A stretch of DNA of 64,000 bases, taken from assembly GCA_036873135.1 (NCBI GenBank), contig JAPTYO010000004.1:40023105-40087104 (forward strand), in the 5' to 3' direction. The translations under genes were made by a program, and so were the position numbers. The notes under the pieces were generated by a model. The model was not told the DNA's origin, searched no databases, and saw only the letters and a program-made list of their open reading frames with translations. The DNA comes from Clarkia xantiana subsp. parviflora (lineage: Eukaryota > Streptophyta > Magnoliopsida > Myrtales > Onagraceae). Positions within the stretch are counted from its first letter, which is position 1. Each line of letters opens with the position of its first letter. Of this stretch, positions 53,275 through 64,000 are shown piece by piece.

Positions 53275-56200
53275 AATGGCGCAAGATTCTGTGAAGAGGT
53301 TCCACTCCATAATGGACAAGCTCTTCCACTCTCCCAAATCCTCCCCCTCCCCCTCCTCGTCCGGGTACCGCCTCTCTATCTTCCGCAACTTCTTGCTACC
53401 AATCTCCGTTCACTGCTTAAATATCGACGCGAGCGGTGCTGCTTAGGTGTCTCGTTTCTTTCAATTGTATCTTCTAAACTTCTTATCCGAGAGAATTAGG
53501 CAAATTGGCTTCTCAATTGGTCCGTCATGATGTATAATGCCATGATGATTACGAACTTGATAGGTTTGTGGATTTGCAGAAGTTTCCACATGCATTGTTG
53601 TTCTGTATATTGCTTCGATTTCATGAGATTCGGAGTTTTGCAAAGTTTAACTCGCTTTCATGCTATTTGCTTTATCATGGATATATATTGTTCTGTAGTC
53701 TAAATCAATGTCATTGTTATGCATTAAGATTGCTTCATCTAGCTACTATTTATGTTTTAATTGCTCATCTTATTGACATGCTGCTTTTGCATATTCTAAA
53801 TCGACAACCAGTAATCTAAGTTTGAGAATTAGGGCTCTGTAATTGTATGAAATCTTAAATTAATGAATGGTGTTTTTTGGTCTTCTACCAAATGATAGCT
53901 CACCAGGTTTACAACATTCAAGAGGGAAAAAGCGGCTGCATTCTGCTTCGGCCTACTCAAGCACTGGTACTTTTAGTGAAGTCCAACATTCTTCTGGAGC
54001 ATCACAAGCTCCGGTGTGCCGGCCATGGGACCGTGCTGACCTAATGAAGAGATTATCAACATTCAAGTCCATGAAATGGTTTGCTAAACCCAAGGTTCTA
54101 CTTTAACCGTAATAGGACGTTATACATTTTCTCTATGCAGACATGACATGTATTGATGTATGCTACTGAGTCAGACATAGCCATCTATGTAATATTTCAT
54201 GGGTAAATTATGTATGATATAGTGGGATTGTGCAGTATAAGGGTATAACCCTAAACCCTAAATATCTTGGATTGTCCATGATAATTTCCTAAACATCCGT
54301 TGCTCATGTTTCCTTATTTGTAGATCATTGCATTATTGTCACTTCATAAGTGGCATTAGAACCTTTATGTGCCCGTGGAGTGATAATGCCTGCGATGAGG
54401 CCCTAGCTCAGTTTCCACCTTTGCCATCTCCGGCTTTAGTTGACCAATTTAAGGAGAGGACTTCTTTCCTTGTGCAACTTTTTGCCCTTCCTTTCATATC
54501 TTCATCTGCTATTGACGTAATGAGAAGCCCTCAACTGGACCAATTTTTGCAAGATTCTTCAGGTCACATATCTTTGACAAAGATCTTTAGAAATGGCTCT
54601 GATGTGGAGTCTGCAACTCTTTATTATCAGGTACTTATTTTCATATCCTAGATGATTATTTTTCTTGCAGATTTATTTTATTTCATTTTAAACAACCATC
54701 TGTTGCTATATAAGCATAGTATGTCCTCTTTGTCTAATTCACATTGTTCTTGTTTCATTTACGATTGCCAGATTCAGCTTTTTGATATTTGGATAGGTGA
54801 TATTATTGATGCATTGCATTTTGATTTCTTTATTAAAAAGCATTTAATACTAAATATTTCACATCCCAATTTCTAGAAGATAGCTTGTGTATGTTTTTTT
54901 TTTTTGGTCTTAAAAATATTCAAATATAATAAAGGTCTGAGAAAACAAACAACCGCTTAGCTAAGGCATTCCCAATGGCATTGGGATGTCCGAAGCAAGC
55001 CAAAATCCAGTTACAACTAGGTCCGCCGCACGATTAACAAGTCTGTGTGCTTTGGATACCTTACTTCTGGGTACAGCGTAAGTAAAAGCCGAAAGAGAAA
55101 CAACAAGATGCTTAATATCCTGGACGACAGAAAAGACGGTCGGGTTGCAGCTTGTCGAAGAGGGATCTAACTGATTCAGCAGGAGTGTCGAGTCCGTGAA
55201 CTGGATGTGATTATCCTGTGGAAACGATCGAGCTAACAGCAGACCTGCCCGGCATGCCAGTCCTTCCGCCAACAAGGGATTGTCTCCAGGTGCCGATACT
55301 ACAGAGGCGGCCAAGACTCTGCCCGAGTCATCTAACAAAAGTGCGCCTCCGAAAACTAGGAACGAACCGGCCCTAACTGCGCCGTCACACACGATTGTGT
55401 ATGTTCAGTAAGGTTTTTAAGGCCATTTCTGAGTCTTATACTCTCATTTATGTTTGATATTGTACTGATCGTTTGTTCCTCTCTCCTTGCTGGAAGCATT
55501 TCACATGGGATTAAACTTTCTCAACTGTGATGCATTTTGCAGGTGCTGAATCTTATAAGCCTATGTGGCTGGGTACCTCGTTTATTGTCTTACGTGGTTG
55601 ATTGCAACTAATCAGATTGTGAAGGATGCCAATATTTTATCACAGCCACCTGATAAAGGCAACTCAATAATCTCTGTAAGTGTTGGGGATAGCACTGACG
55701 GAAGAGCGGGAGATAGCAACCACTTCAATTCAAGTGAAGCTCTACTTGATCCCAAGTCTGTTGTTTTAGATTGCAATCTTTGTGGAGCCAGCGTTGGTTT
55801 GTGGCCTTTCTTTACTGTACCACGGCCTTTAGAGTTGTTCTGTTTGGTGGGTGATACAGCAGTGGATGACGAGAGGAACTCTGGCTCAAAGAATACAGTT
55901 ACTGGAAATCACGTTGACTGCATTTCTACGATTCCACTAAATGTGCCAACTTTGAACTTCTCCATTGCAGGAGGTCCTCCTCCAACAAGACAAAAATTCA
56001 AAGCTGCAATTTCTTTCCCGGTGGTTGGCCGGACTATTAGAGCTCGATTTTCTTCTGATTTTGATCGTAGAAAACACGTTCTTGTCAACCAAGATAATGA
56101 TCAGGGCCAAGCAATAAGCATACCTGCCCTTCAAAGCAGACAGGCAGATAATATCATTAGAGATACGAGTGAAAATGGTACTCCTATTCAAGCTATTTGC

Positions 56201-56641
56201 TCTGGTTGTACAAATGATCATTTGGAAGAAGGAAGCAGCCAAGATGTTGATGTGCAATGTGTCACTCAGAATAACAATATAACTGAAGAGTCAGAAGATC
56301 TTAGACTAACCAGTTTTGATGTTAATATTGTTGATGACAAGGGCTCATCTGATAGTATCAATGAACAGAACACGTCAGTAATGCTCATTGAATTCCAAGA
56401 AGGATTTTCTGGAGAAAATCAAGCTAGTGGTGCAGCTCTTCTTTCCAATAAATTGGCTATAAGAGAACATGAATCATCATCTGACGGCCAAAATGCCTTG
56501 GCATCTCTAGTTAGTGCAGCAGATAGGAGCAATGTTGGAGCAATGAAGCAAGCCTCTCCGGAGGATAACTTACTTGGTGCTAATTCAGGTGATTATGTTT
56601 CGCCTTCTTGTACCTTTTCCTTGAGAAATGTCTTCCAATAG
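53275..56641 (+). pseudogene. C3HC/NIPA-like zinc-finger gene lacking its zinc-finger exon
   Basis: Recognisable exons are 53275-53363 (MAQDSVKRFHSIMDKLFHSP), 53899-54094 (SRGKKRLHSASA; RPWDRADLMKRLSTFKSMKW, FAKPK), about 54325-54630 (MCPWSDNACDEALAQFPP; SSAIDVMRSPQLDQFL) and 55543-56641. The last has a frameshift/stop near 55612, then the Rsm1-like block DPKSVVLDCNLCGASVGLWP and LNFSIAGGPPPTRQKF. The family is the plant IAP-like C3HC proteins related to human NIPA (Arabidopsis At1g48950 type, from memory). The exon that should carry the first zinc ligands between FAKPK and CPW is absent, and the His before CPW is replaced. The C-terminus stops early at 56641. A LINE sits in the intron at 54896-55394. 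Loss of the domain plus the frameshift argue for a pseudogene. Confidence 0.82.
54885..55405 (-). mobile_element. 5'-truncated L1 LINE with RNase H domain and 11-bp TSD
   Basis: The insert 54896-55394 is flanked by TTGTGTATGTT at 54885-54895 and 55395-55405. On the minus strand it encodes the C-terminal RNase H domain of plant LINEs (CDGAVRAGSFLVFGGALLLD, LLAEGLACRAGLLLA, IQFTDSTLLLNQL, KAHRLVNRAADLV), stops at 54963-54961 and ends in a poly-A tail (T-run from 54896). Truncation at the 5' end, a poly-A end and a target duplication are the marks of target-primed reverse transcription. It lies in an intron of the C3HC gene in antisense orientation. Confidence 0.9.
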
Positions 56642-57233
56642 TTTTGTTCTCATAAAAAGTTAGCGACTGCGGGCAGTGTCCAAATTTAGGGTGCTGAGAT
56701 AAAACCTGAGCTTTGAATTGCACATTGGAACATCTAAGAAGACCTAATTTAGAGAGTAGTTGGAAACCATGGATGGAATTTGTGGGTGACCTCATTTCTT
56801 TTAATCTGCAATGCAAGTCAACTCGGGCGAGATCCTAGGCATTCATGTTGCTGGTTACCTTGGTTTATCCACGATTCAAAGTTTCTGCCTTAAATGATGA
56901 TTCTTGAATTGTGACCGCACTATTTATTCATGCAGGTTGATGACCCCGTAACATCTGTTAGAAGACGTTTCACGTCCAAAAGAATGAGACCTACTTAGGT
57001 ATCCATGAACTATTTGGTGTTTGTAATGAGTCAACAATATCTGCACAATTTGGTGGTAACAATTATTTTAGCGGCGGCATTGAGAGTGTTGTAATCTATT
57101 GTATCCAGAGTTTTAATCACATAATATGCTCATCTTGGATAATGAACGATCTTAGTGTCGCAATTACATGAATTGATTCTCTCTTCATAAAAAAACGAAG
57201 CATAGTCCTAGTCTGGAATTGTTATGTCGCTGT
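56642..57233. other. Region between the C3HC remnant and CYP26-2
   Basis: Convergent 3' flank. A short block after an acceptor-like TTCATGCAG at 56934 (VDDPVTSVRRRFTSKRMRPT then stop at 56996-56998) could be the former last exon of the C3HC gene, but this is not supported by recognised homology. No other feature is seen. Confidence 0.3.
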
Positions 57234-58712
57234 TTAGTCCAACAGGCCACAGTTTGTCACCAGCACCTTCAGATAAGGTCTGTTGAAGCCTCTCTCTGCT
57301 ACAACTGCTCTTTTATCTCCAATCAGCTTGGCGACTCTGCTCACAGAAAAGAAGAATTGTCAACACTAGATTATCAAAAGTCAAAGCATGATATAGGTAC
57401 ACACCAATTTCTCAAATGTGCTTTGCCTTATTCTTGCATTGTAGGTCAGAATAATTTAGACAATTTCTCAATTTGGTTGATCAGTTTAGTTCTCAGTCAT
57501 GACTTAATTCTGAACTTGATTAATGGATGATGGATTCTGCCAACTTGAAAGTATTAAAAAATAGGTAAGTAATCCTCCATTTATGAAATTGATGGTATGA
57601 CTAAAGCTCATCCATTAGTTGTGCCCAGAATTGAATCCTAGTCAGTCAGGCCAAATGCCATCTTCAAACCCATAATAATAAGGAACGCTCTCTCTTAAAT
57701 GCTCTTTGCCTTGGTTTTGTATTATCTCAATTTGGTTGCTTAGTTAGTTCATTGTGCCATCAGGATTTACTTTTGTGCATGACCAATAGAGGATATTCTT
57801 CTGCCAATCGATGAGATGGCAGAATGTCATCCATTGGCCATGCCCAGCTAGAAATAAATCACCAGGAGAGGATCCAAGTGTGGTTGGTAGGAGGAATAGA
57901 GCAACTCACTTGAAATAAGGAGAAGTTGTGTTCTCTTGGACAGTCTTGACCTGTCCAATCCTCTGAACAGCTTCTATTCCTTGTAAAACCCTCCCAACCA
58001 CAAGTACAGAGGAATCCAACTCGGGTGAATCCCTAATCATGATCACAAACTCCGTCCCATTCGGTTCCTTTCCAACCTCCTCTTGCTGAATCTCAAGCTT
58101 ACCTTTCCTTGCCACCAGCTTGATATTGGGAGGCGGCTTTGACGGGTTCCTCACGATAATCCCAACCGTCCCAGCCAAGCTTTTAGTCCCAGGACACTTT
58201 TGATTTGCCCTCTCCCACTCCTCAGTTAAACTTTTGTTGGTTAGATTTCCTCCACCGGCTTTGCTGGCTATCTCTGCATCCACACCATAGGATCTCACCC
58301 CACCGTGCTGAACGTAGTTTGGCAGGATCTTAACAAACTCTTTCCTTGTGTAACTGATACCAGCAGCTCCAGAGACAAGCTTGCTAAACCGAGTTGCTCC
58401 GAAGGGAACATCCTGTCCGTATAGGCCGATCACAATCCGACCCGCGGGTTCCCCATCAATGGAGACATCAAGAAATGCTCTTTGGGTGGGTCCATAGTCA
58501 AAGCAGGCTTGGGGGGTGGGGTTTGAGTAGGTTTCTTGAGCAAGAGACTTGGGTGGGGTTTGAGAACAACCGAGTAAGAGAAGGTTAGTGCAGAGAGCTA
58601 GGTCTCGGCGTGACAACAACTTGAAGGTACGTGGTAGAGGCAAAGATGGAGGAGGGTTTTGGAGGTGCATTGGGGGGAGGAGTTTTGGTTGATGAGCGGA
58701 CTGCAGCAGCAT
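57234..58712 (-). CDS. CYP26-2: Thylakoid-lumen-type cyclophilin, CYP26-2-like
   Basis: Two exons, 58712-57910 and 57336-57234, joined by a GT-AG intron (donor AA|GTGAGT, acceptor GAGCAG|A), give 301 aa. Without the splice the frame would stop just after SPYFK; the second exon supplies the conserved end (VAKLIGDKRAVVAERGFNRP, then VTNCG). The N-terminus is transit-peptide-like, with a twin arginine at residues 35-36 before a hydrophobic stretch (LALCTNLLLLG) and SLAQE, which suggests Tat-pathway export into the thylakoid lumen. The cyclophilin fold runs from about residue 70 to 265. The active-site block reads FVKILPNYVQHGG where classical cyclophilins have FHRI..GF..QGG, so the catalytic Arg is Lys and isomerase activity is doubtful. 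Start chosen at the first ATG; M16 is possible. Confidence 0.93.
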
Positions 58713-59105
58713 TTTTCTTTGCTGCTGTTGGGTAGGATTTTTGCAGGCCTCAAAATCTTTCTTCTCACTTCAAACATGTGAGAAACCTTTCTTTGTTTGT
58801 GCTCACTTCTGCAAGATAGTGTGGATAACACAAGATGGCAAACTAGCCAATCAAATTCATGGAGGTGGGGCCATGCTTCTAGTACCTCTTGTTTCTTAAC
58901 ATTGTTGTTTCTTGGTATGAAATCTCTCAGATATTCAAATAGAAGTCGTATTTAATCGAATTTCCCCCCTTTCTCCATCCCCCAAGTCGTCTTCATCATC
59001 ATCGCATGAATTCATGGGTAGAAGAAGCCTGGCATCTCCTCTAATTTGTTCCCCTTCTCATTCTAGTAAATTGCGCTGCAGAATTACAGCGGATTACTAT
59101 AAGGG
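58713..59105. promoter_or_regulatory. Upstream region of CYP26-2 and left flank of the copia insertion
   Basis: The first 150 bp upstream are likely leader and promoter. Near 59018 a plus-strand ATG opens a frame (MGRRSLASPLICSPSHSSKL) that runs into the copia target site; reading across the element it would end soon after at a TAG (63679-63681). It may be a gene start disrupted by the insertion or chance. No other feature is seen. Confidence 0.35.
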
Positions 59106-59397
59106 TGTTGTTTTTTACGAGAAAAACTACTACTTTGATTGATAATTCAAAACAGACTTATACAAGATTTTCTAAAAACTGAAATTTCTAATAATCAGCT
59201 AAGACCAGTTACACACGTAACCACTACTGACTCAACAACAAAAAAACGTGAAACATGCCACAGGCTTAACAATAGGAAATTCTAACTTACTCCCCAAGTT
59301 ACAGCAACAAGCTGACTTGGTCCCTAAGACTCTAACTTGAACAAAGTCTAAAACTGCAGGACTAATTCAACACTTAGCATTTGATTTTAAAACAACA
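59106..59397 (-). repeat. 3' LTR of recent copia element
   Basis: TGTTGTTTTTTACG to TTAAAACAACA. The outer edge borders TSD AAGGG at 59101-59105 and the inner edge borders the purine tract. Confidence 0.95.
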
Positions 59398-59411
59398 AAC
59401 TCCTCCTAAAA

Positions 59412-62400
59412 TCAGATGCTACACATGCCCAGCTTCTTTCGAAGGACTTCAAATCGATTGGTGGGGAATGACTTTGTAAAGATGTCTGCAACTTGTTCTT
59501 CAGAACTGCAGTGAATTAGTTTCACCTCTTCATCTTTTTGGATTTCCCTTAGAAAGTAGTACTTCACCTTGAAATGTTTAGTTCTTCCATGAAACACAGG
59601 ATTTTGGGAAATGGCTATTGCAGCTTGATTATCCACATAAATTCTTGTGTGTTCAGCTTGACTTTCTTCGAGATCTTCCAGCAGCTTCCTTAACCAAATG
59701 GCCTGTCTAGCAGCCATTGAAGCTGCTACAAACTCTGATTCTGCAGTAGATAAAGCTACTACTTCTTGTTTCTTTGAACACCAGGAGAAGCAACCTGTTC
59801 CTAAGGAGAAACAATACCCTGATGTGCTTTTAGCATCATCTTCAGATCCTGCCCAGTCACTGTCTGAGAATCCCACGAGTTTGAAGCTACTGCTTCTTTC
59901 GAACTTGATTCCAAACCCTTGAGTTCCCTTTAGGTATCTTACCACACGTTTTGCAGCAGTTAAATGTAATTCACTAGGGCAGTTAAGAAACCGAGAAAGG
60001 ACACTTACTGCATACAAGATGTCTGGTCGTGTGGCTGTGAGGTACATCAAACATCCAATAAGCCTTCTGTAGTCTTTTTCATCAGCTGCTGCTGAGCCAT
60101 CTTCTTTCTGCAACTTTGGCTTTAAAATCATGGGAGTGCTCACTTCTTTGCAGTTCTCCATTGAGAATCTCTTTTAAATACTTCCTTTGGCTAATGAACA
60201 CTTCATACTTACTTTGCTTGACTTCAATACCCAGAAAGTAAGACATCTCACCCAGATCAGACATTTCAAATCTCTGCATCATTTTCCTTTTGAAGTCTTC
60301 GATTTGAATAGTATTGCTCCCTGTAATTAGCAAGTCATCCACATACAGAGATATAATTACAACTCCAGTACCTGACTTTAGTATGTAAAGAGTTGATTCA
60401 CTTGGACTTTTTGTGAATCCAAGTTGAAGGAGATGCTCATCAATCTTGCTGTACCACTGCCTTGGGGCTTGTTTGAGGCCATATAGTGCCTTCTTCAGCT
60501 TGAGTACCTTTTCTTCTTCTCCTTTAACCAGAAAACCATCTGGTTGCTCGACAAAGATTTCTTCCTCAAGATCACCATTGAGGAATGCTGATTTTACATC
60601 GAGCTGAAGTATATTCCATCCCTTTTGAGCTGCAATTGAGAGAAGCAACCTTATAGTATCCAGTCTTGCCACTGGAGCAAAGGTTTCCGAGAAGTCAACT
60701 CCCCATGTTTGAGCATATCCCTTGACCACCAACCTGGCTTTGTGCTTGTTAACTGAACCATCGGGATTGAGTTTTGTCCTGAAGACCCATTTAACTCCTA
60801 TCACTTTCTTTTCTCTTGGTCTCTCTACAAGCTCCCAGGTGTTGTTTTTTTCTATCATGGAAAGCTCTACCTCCATTGCAGATTACCACTTCTTGTCATT
60901 TTTGGCCTCTTCATATCCTGCAGGTTCAAGTACTGCAAGATTACATCTTTGATAGATCTCTGCTAGTGATTTGGTGCCTCTAACTGACTGTTCATCAGTC
61001 AGTTCTTCTTCATCCAGAGTTACTTGCTCCCTCTCTGTATTTCCCCACTTCCATTTTTCCTCTTCCAGAAAGTGAACATCTCTGCTCACTGAGATTCTTC
61101 CCTTTCTTGGATTATACACTCTATAGGCTTTGGAGACTGTACTATATCCTATGAATACTCCTTCTTCAGCTCTTTGATCAAGTTTGTCTATTTTTACCAA
61201 GGGAACATTGGTATAGCAAACAGATCCAAAGACTTTGAGATTTTGAAGCTTGGGCTTGCTGCCATACCAGGCTTCATGTGGAGTCTTCTTCTCCAAGGCT
61301 CTAGTTGGAAGTTTGTTTAGGAGGAACACAGCAGTATGAGCAGCTTCTGCCCAAAAGCTCTTTGGTAGCTCCTTCTCGTGTATCATGCACCTCACCATAT
61401 CCATTATTGTTCTATTTTTCCTTTCACTGACCCCATTTTGCTGTTGTGTGAAGGGAACTGTGAGCTGATGTTCAATCCCAGCTGCTTTAAAGAATTCATC
61501 AAATTTGTCAGCAGTGTACTCAGTTCCATTGTCTGATCTTATAACTTGAATGCTGCTTCCACTTTGCTTCTCAATCCAAGTCTTGAAGTTGTTGAATATT
61601 CCTGCTACCTCTGACTTGAACTTCATAAAGTATATCCAACACATTCTTATGAAATCATCAATGAAGGTGATGAAGTATCTGCTGCCATTTAGTGAGGGAG
61701 TTGCTTGGGGCCCACACACATCAGAGTGTATAAGCTGAAGCTTTGAAGGTGCTCTCCATGAGGACTCACCAAATGGTAATCTACTGATCTTGCCAGTTAA
61801 ACAGGCCCTGCAATTCGAGTAATCTCCTTCTATTGCAGGTACTCCCACTGCCAACTCTTCTTTATATAGCTTCTGCAAGGCATTTTGATGAAAATGCCCT
61901 AGCCTTTTGTGCCAAATATCTGAGGAATTAAGTTGACTTGGGCATGCAGTAGCTAAAGCAGCAAATGGATTCAAAGAAAAACTTTTGCCTTTCATATTGA
62001 TCCTAAACAACTCATTTCCACTCGAATAAAAAATCAGGCACTTGTTATTCTCAAATGTTAACTTGAACCCCTTTTTTATTAACTGACCAACACTTAGGAG
62101 GTTTTGATCAATTTGTGGCACAAGTAAGACATCATCTATGTATTTGATACCTGATCTGCATTTAATAGCTACGGTCCCTTTTCCCTTCACCGAGATGAGA
62201 TCTCCATTCCCTATTTTAACTTTTGAGGAAACTGACCTGTCAAGATGCTTGAACAGCTTTGCATCTCGTGTCATATGGCTGGTACATCCACTGTCAACAA
62301 GCCATTCATTACTTGAGACCTCATCTGTGAAACAGGAAGCAACAAATAGTTGTTCTTCTTCTTCTTCCTGAGTAACAGTCTGATTTGCAGACTGTGTCTC

Positions 62401-63313
62401 TTTCTTCCACTTTCCCTTCTTCTCTGGACATATAATCTCCATATGGCCCATCTTTTGGCACCTTCTGCATTTGATATCTGGCCTTTTCCAGCACTTGTAG
62501 TAAGGATGATTTTCCTTGCCACAATGCTTACAAGGAGATGAATTCTTTCCTTTGAAGCTCTTATCAGAGTATGATCCTCCTTCTCCTCCACTTTGCTGAC
62601 CTTGCCACTTCTTCTCCTTTCCCTTTGGACCAAGGTGAAGCTTTGCTTTCAGTGCTCCTTCAATGATCCCTTCCTCACGCATGAGCCTCCTCTGCTCTTG
62701 TGCTTGAAGAGCACTAAGTAACTCTGCCAATTTGATGTCTGACAGGTCCTTAGTGTTCTCCAATGAGGCAATGGTGGCTTCAAATCTCTCAGGTAGGGTT
62801 ACTAAAATATTCTCCACAATCCTGCTGTCTTTCAATTCCTTACCAAGTATTCGAACTTGGTTTGCTATGCTGAGGAGACGATCTGAGTACTGTTGTATTG
62901 TCTCAGACTCCTTCATATGTTCTCTCTCAAATTCTCTAATTAAGTTTAGAGATTTCATACCTCGAATCTTGTCATCTCCCTTATATTCAGACTTCAGAAA
63001 ATCCCAGATTTCTTTAGCAGAGGGAAGAGACATTATTCGATTGAAAATTGCAGGTGTGACAGCTGAGAAAAAGGCAAGACTTTGCTCGAGCTTTTCTTGT
63101 CTTCTTCTCTCTGTGGACCTTGATTTGAGCTAACGTAGGGTTGTTGGGTAAGGCAGGGATTTCATAATCTTCTTCCACAGCCTCCCACAAATCAGCACCC
63201 TCCATGAAAGCCTCCATCTTGATCGACCAAGTTTGGAAGTTTGAACCATCAAACTTTGGTGGAGCTGTAGCAGAGAACGCGTCTTCCATGGATGATCTCA
63301 ATTTGACAATCAC
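59412..63313 (-). pseudogene. Copia gag-pol with two frameshifts and one stop
   Basis: It starts at 63313 (MIVKLRSSMEDAFSATAPPK) with gag. An extra T in a T-run near 63072 shifts the frame to 63033-60883. That frame has two CCHC zinc knuckles (residues 168-181 and 189-202 of this frame), protease LVDSGCTSH (D247), the GAG-pre-integrase block (WHKRLGHFHQNAL) and integrase D438, D501, E537 (spacing 35). A TAA at 60885-60883 replaces a Gln codon (KKW*SAMEVE); RT follows (LDVKSAFLNGDLEEEIFVEQ; YVDDLLITG) to a frameshift near 60150. RNase H ends the frame (DSDWAGSEDDAKSTSGY; ALSTAESEFVAAS; DNQAAIAI) at 59412. Despite the young LTRs it cannot make a full polyprotein; it could move only with help in trans. 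Confidence 0.93.
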
Positions 63314-63356
63314 ACTCTCTCATGCAGGTCCCTCAAGAATACAGCTCTGATACCAC

Positions 63357-63648
63357 TGTTGTTTTTTACGAGAAAAACTACTACTTTGATTGATAATTCA
63401 AAACAGACTTATACAAGATTTTCTAAAAACTGAAATTCCTAATAATCAGCTAAGACCAGTTACACACGTAACCACTACAGACTCAACAACAAAAAAACGT
63501 GAAACATGCCACAGGCTTAACAATAGGAAATTCTAACTTACTCCCCAAGTTACAGCAACAGGCTGACTTGGTCCCTAAGACTCTAACTTGAACAAAGTCT
63601 AAAACTGCAGGACTAATTCAACACTTAGCATTTGATTTTAAAACAACA
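63357..63648 (-). repeat. 5' LTR of recent copia element
   Basis: Partner of 59106-59397, next to the primer-binding site. The element's promoter should lie here on the minus strand. The three differences are T/C, T/A and A/G, at positions corresponding to about 59189, 59228 and 59310 of the other LTR. Confidence 0.95.
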
Positions 63649-63653
63649 AAGGG

Positions 63654-64000
63654 CCACATTTTGTTCTCCCGAGTTGCGTAGTGCTGTTACAAATGATTAG
63701 GGATTCACCCGAGTAGAATTTAACCATGCGTAGTGCTGTTACAAATGATTTATCTCATGGCTTAGTAATCTTCCAGCTGCTGGTATTTTGAAGAATTGAG
63801 AGAAATGTTCAATAAAATAGATAAAACATGTTTTTAACACCTTAGTCGTGAAATATATCATGGTAAACAAGGTAGCTTGAGTATATCAAATTTCTTCTGC
63901 AAAATGAAGGTCTATGGGTTGAACTTGATGTTGTTGAAAGTAGCATTTGTCCTGTGTTAAATTCCACATTGGGCCGATTCAAACCCAACGGGCCAATAGA
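63654..64000. other. Right flank; short 52-bp direct duplication
   Basis: TGCGTAGTGCTGTTACAAAT plus GATT occurs at 63675-63698 and again at 63727-63750, with CCCGAGT preceding both at similar distance: a two-copy tandem duplication of about 52 bp. No gene is recognised up to the window end. Confidence 0.55.

Larger units (their letters stand above)
59101..63653 (-). mobile_element. Recent Ty1/copia element with complete structure (4.5 kb)
   Basis: LTRs 59106-59397 and 63357-63648 are both 292 bp and differ at three positions by eye. The target duplication AAGGG is exact (59101-59105 and 63649-63653). The primer-binding site TGGTATCAGAGC is at 63355-63344 and a purine tract AGGAGGAGTT at 59407-59398. 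Gag-pol fills the inside on the minus strand. With about 1 percent LTR divergence this is the youngest datable insertion in the window. Confidence 0.97.

Noticed and set aside
54961..55392. 143-codon minus-strand gene with an RNase H fold
   Set aside because: It is the 3' end of a LINE, shown by the poly-A tail and 11-bp TSD, not a host gene.
1..64000. tRNA, rRNA or snRNA genes
   Set aside because: I looked for tRNA-like arms and conserved boxes by eye and found none beyond retrotransposon primer sites; a tRNAscan run would be decisive.

Overview
The window is nuclear DNA of a dicot-type flowering plant. The evidence is genes with many short GT-AG introns, a chloroplast-targeted cyclophilin, AT-rich intergenic DNA, and plant-type transposons: Ty1/copia and Ty3/gypsy-Tat LTR elements, Helitrons, hAT and Mutator-like non-autonomous elements, and L1-type LINEs. 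No species is claimed.

Layout. (1) 496-4960, minus: a complete 14-exon gene for a multi-membrane-spanning RING protein (464 aa). (2) 5350-40182: about 35 kb of nested transposons. A 731-bp hAT element with an exact 8-bp target duplication comes first. Then a decayed minus-strand copia element is split inside its 5' LTR by a 20.3-kb Tat element (11372-31632, TSD GTGCC), which itself holds a second Tat element in the opposite orientation (20301-30319, TSD CTTAG). Next come a Helitron nested inside a Helitron (33009-38163) and a third, inverted Helitron (38175 to about 40182) carrying a palindromic MITE. (3) 40569-43337, plus: a complete five-exon gene for the TBP-binding repressor subunit Dr1/NC2-beta (155 aa). 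(4) About 45131-45985, plus: a MIZ1-like (DUF617) gene with an in-frame stop and two compensating frameshifts. (5) 46371-53015: a 1.17-kb Mutator-type element, the 5' part of an L1 LINE and a copia gag fragment. (6) 53275-56641, plus: a C3HC/NIPA-like zinc-finger gene whose zinc-finger exon is gone and which carries a LINE insertion. (7) 57234-58712, minus: a complete two-exon lumen-targeted cyclophilin (CYP26-2-like, 301 aa). (8) 59106-63648, minus: a structurally complete copia element with near-identical LTRs (3 differences in 292 bp) but broken gag-pol.

The most unusual biology is in the two Tat elements. Although diverged and inserted independently, both lack gag: the primer-binding site is followed almost directly by the protease region. 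Both also carry, downstream of pol and on the opposite strand, a related intron-containing gene for a coiled-coil protein with shared motifs (PEVGVRVL; AP-N/D-FPF..LG..SD-F/Y-AV). In the inner element a TATA box precedes this antisense gene. Extra antisense ORFs are known in the Tat lineage; the gagless state shared with the antisense gene is the part most worth following up.

The host genes do not form a pathway; they are independent eukaryotic transcription units. From memory, Dr1 next to the MIZ1-like gene, and the RING gene near CYP26-2, resemble Arabidopsis neighbourhoods, which would make this an ancestral gene block inflated by transposons.
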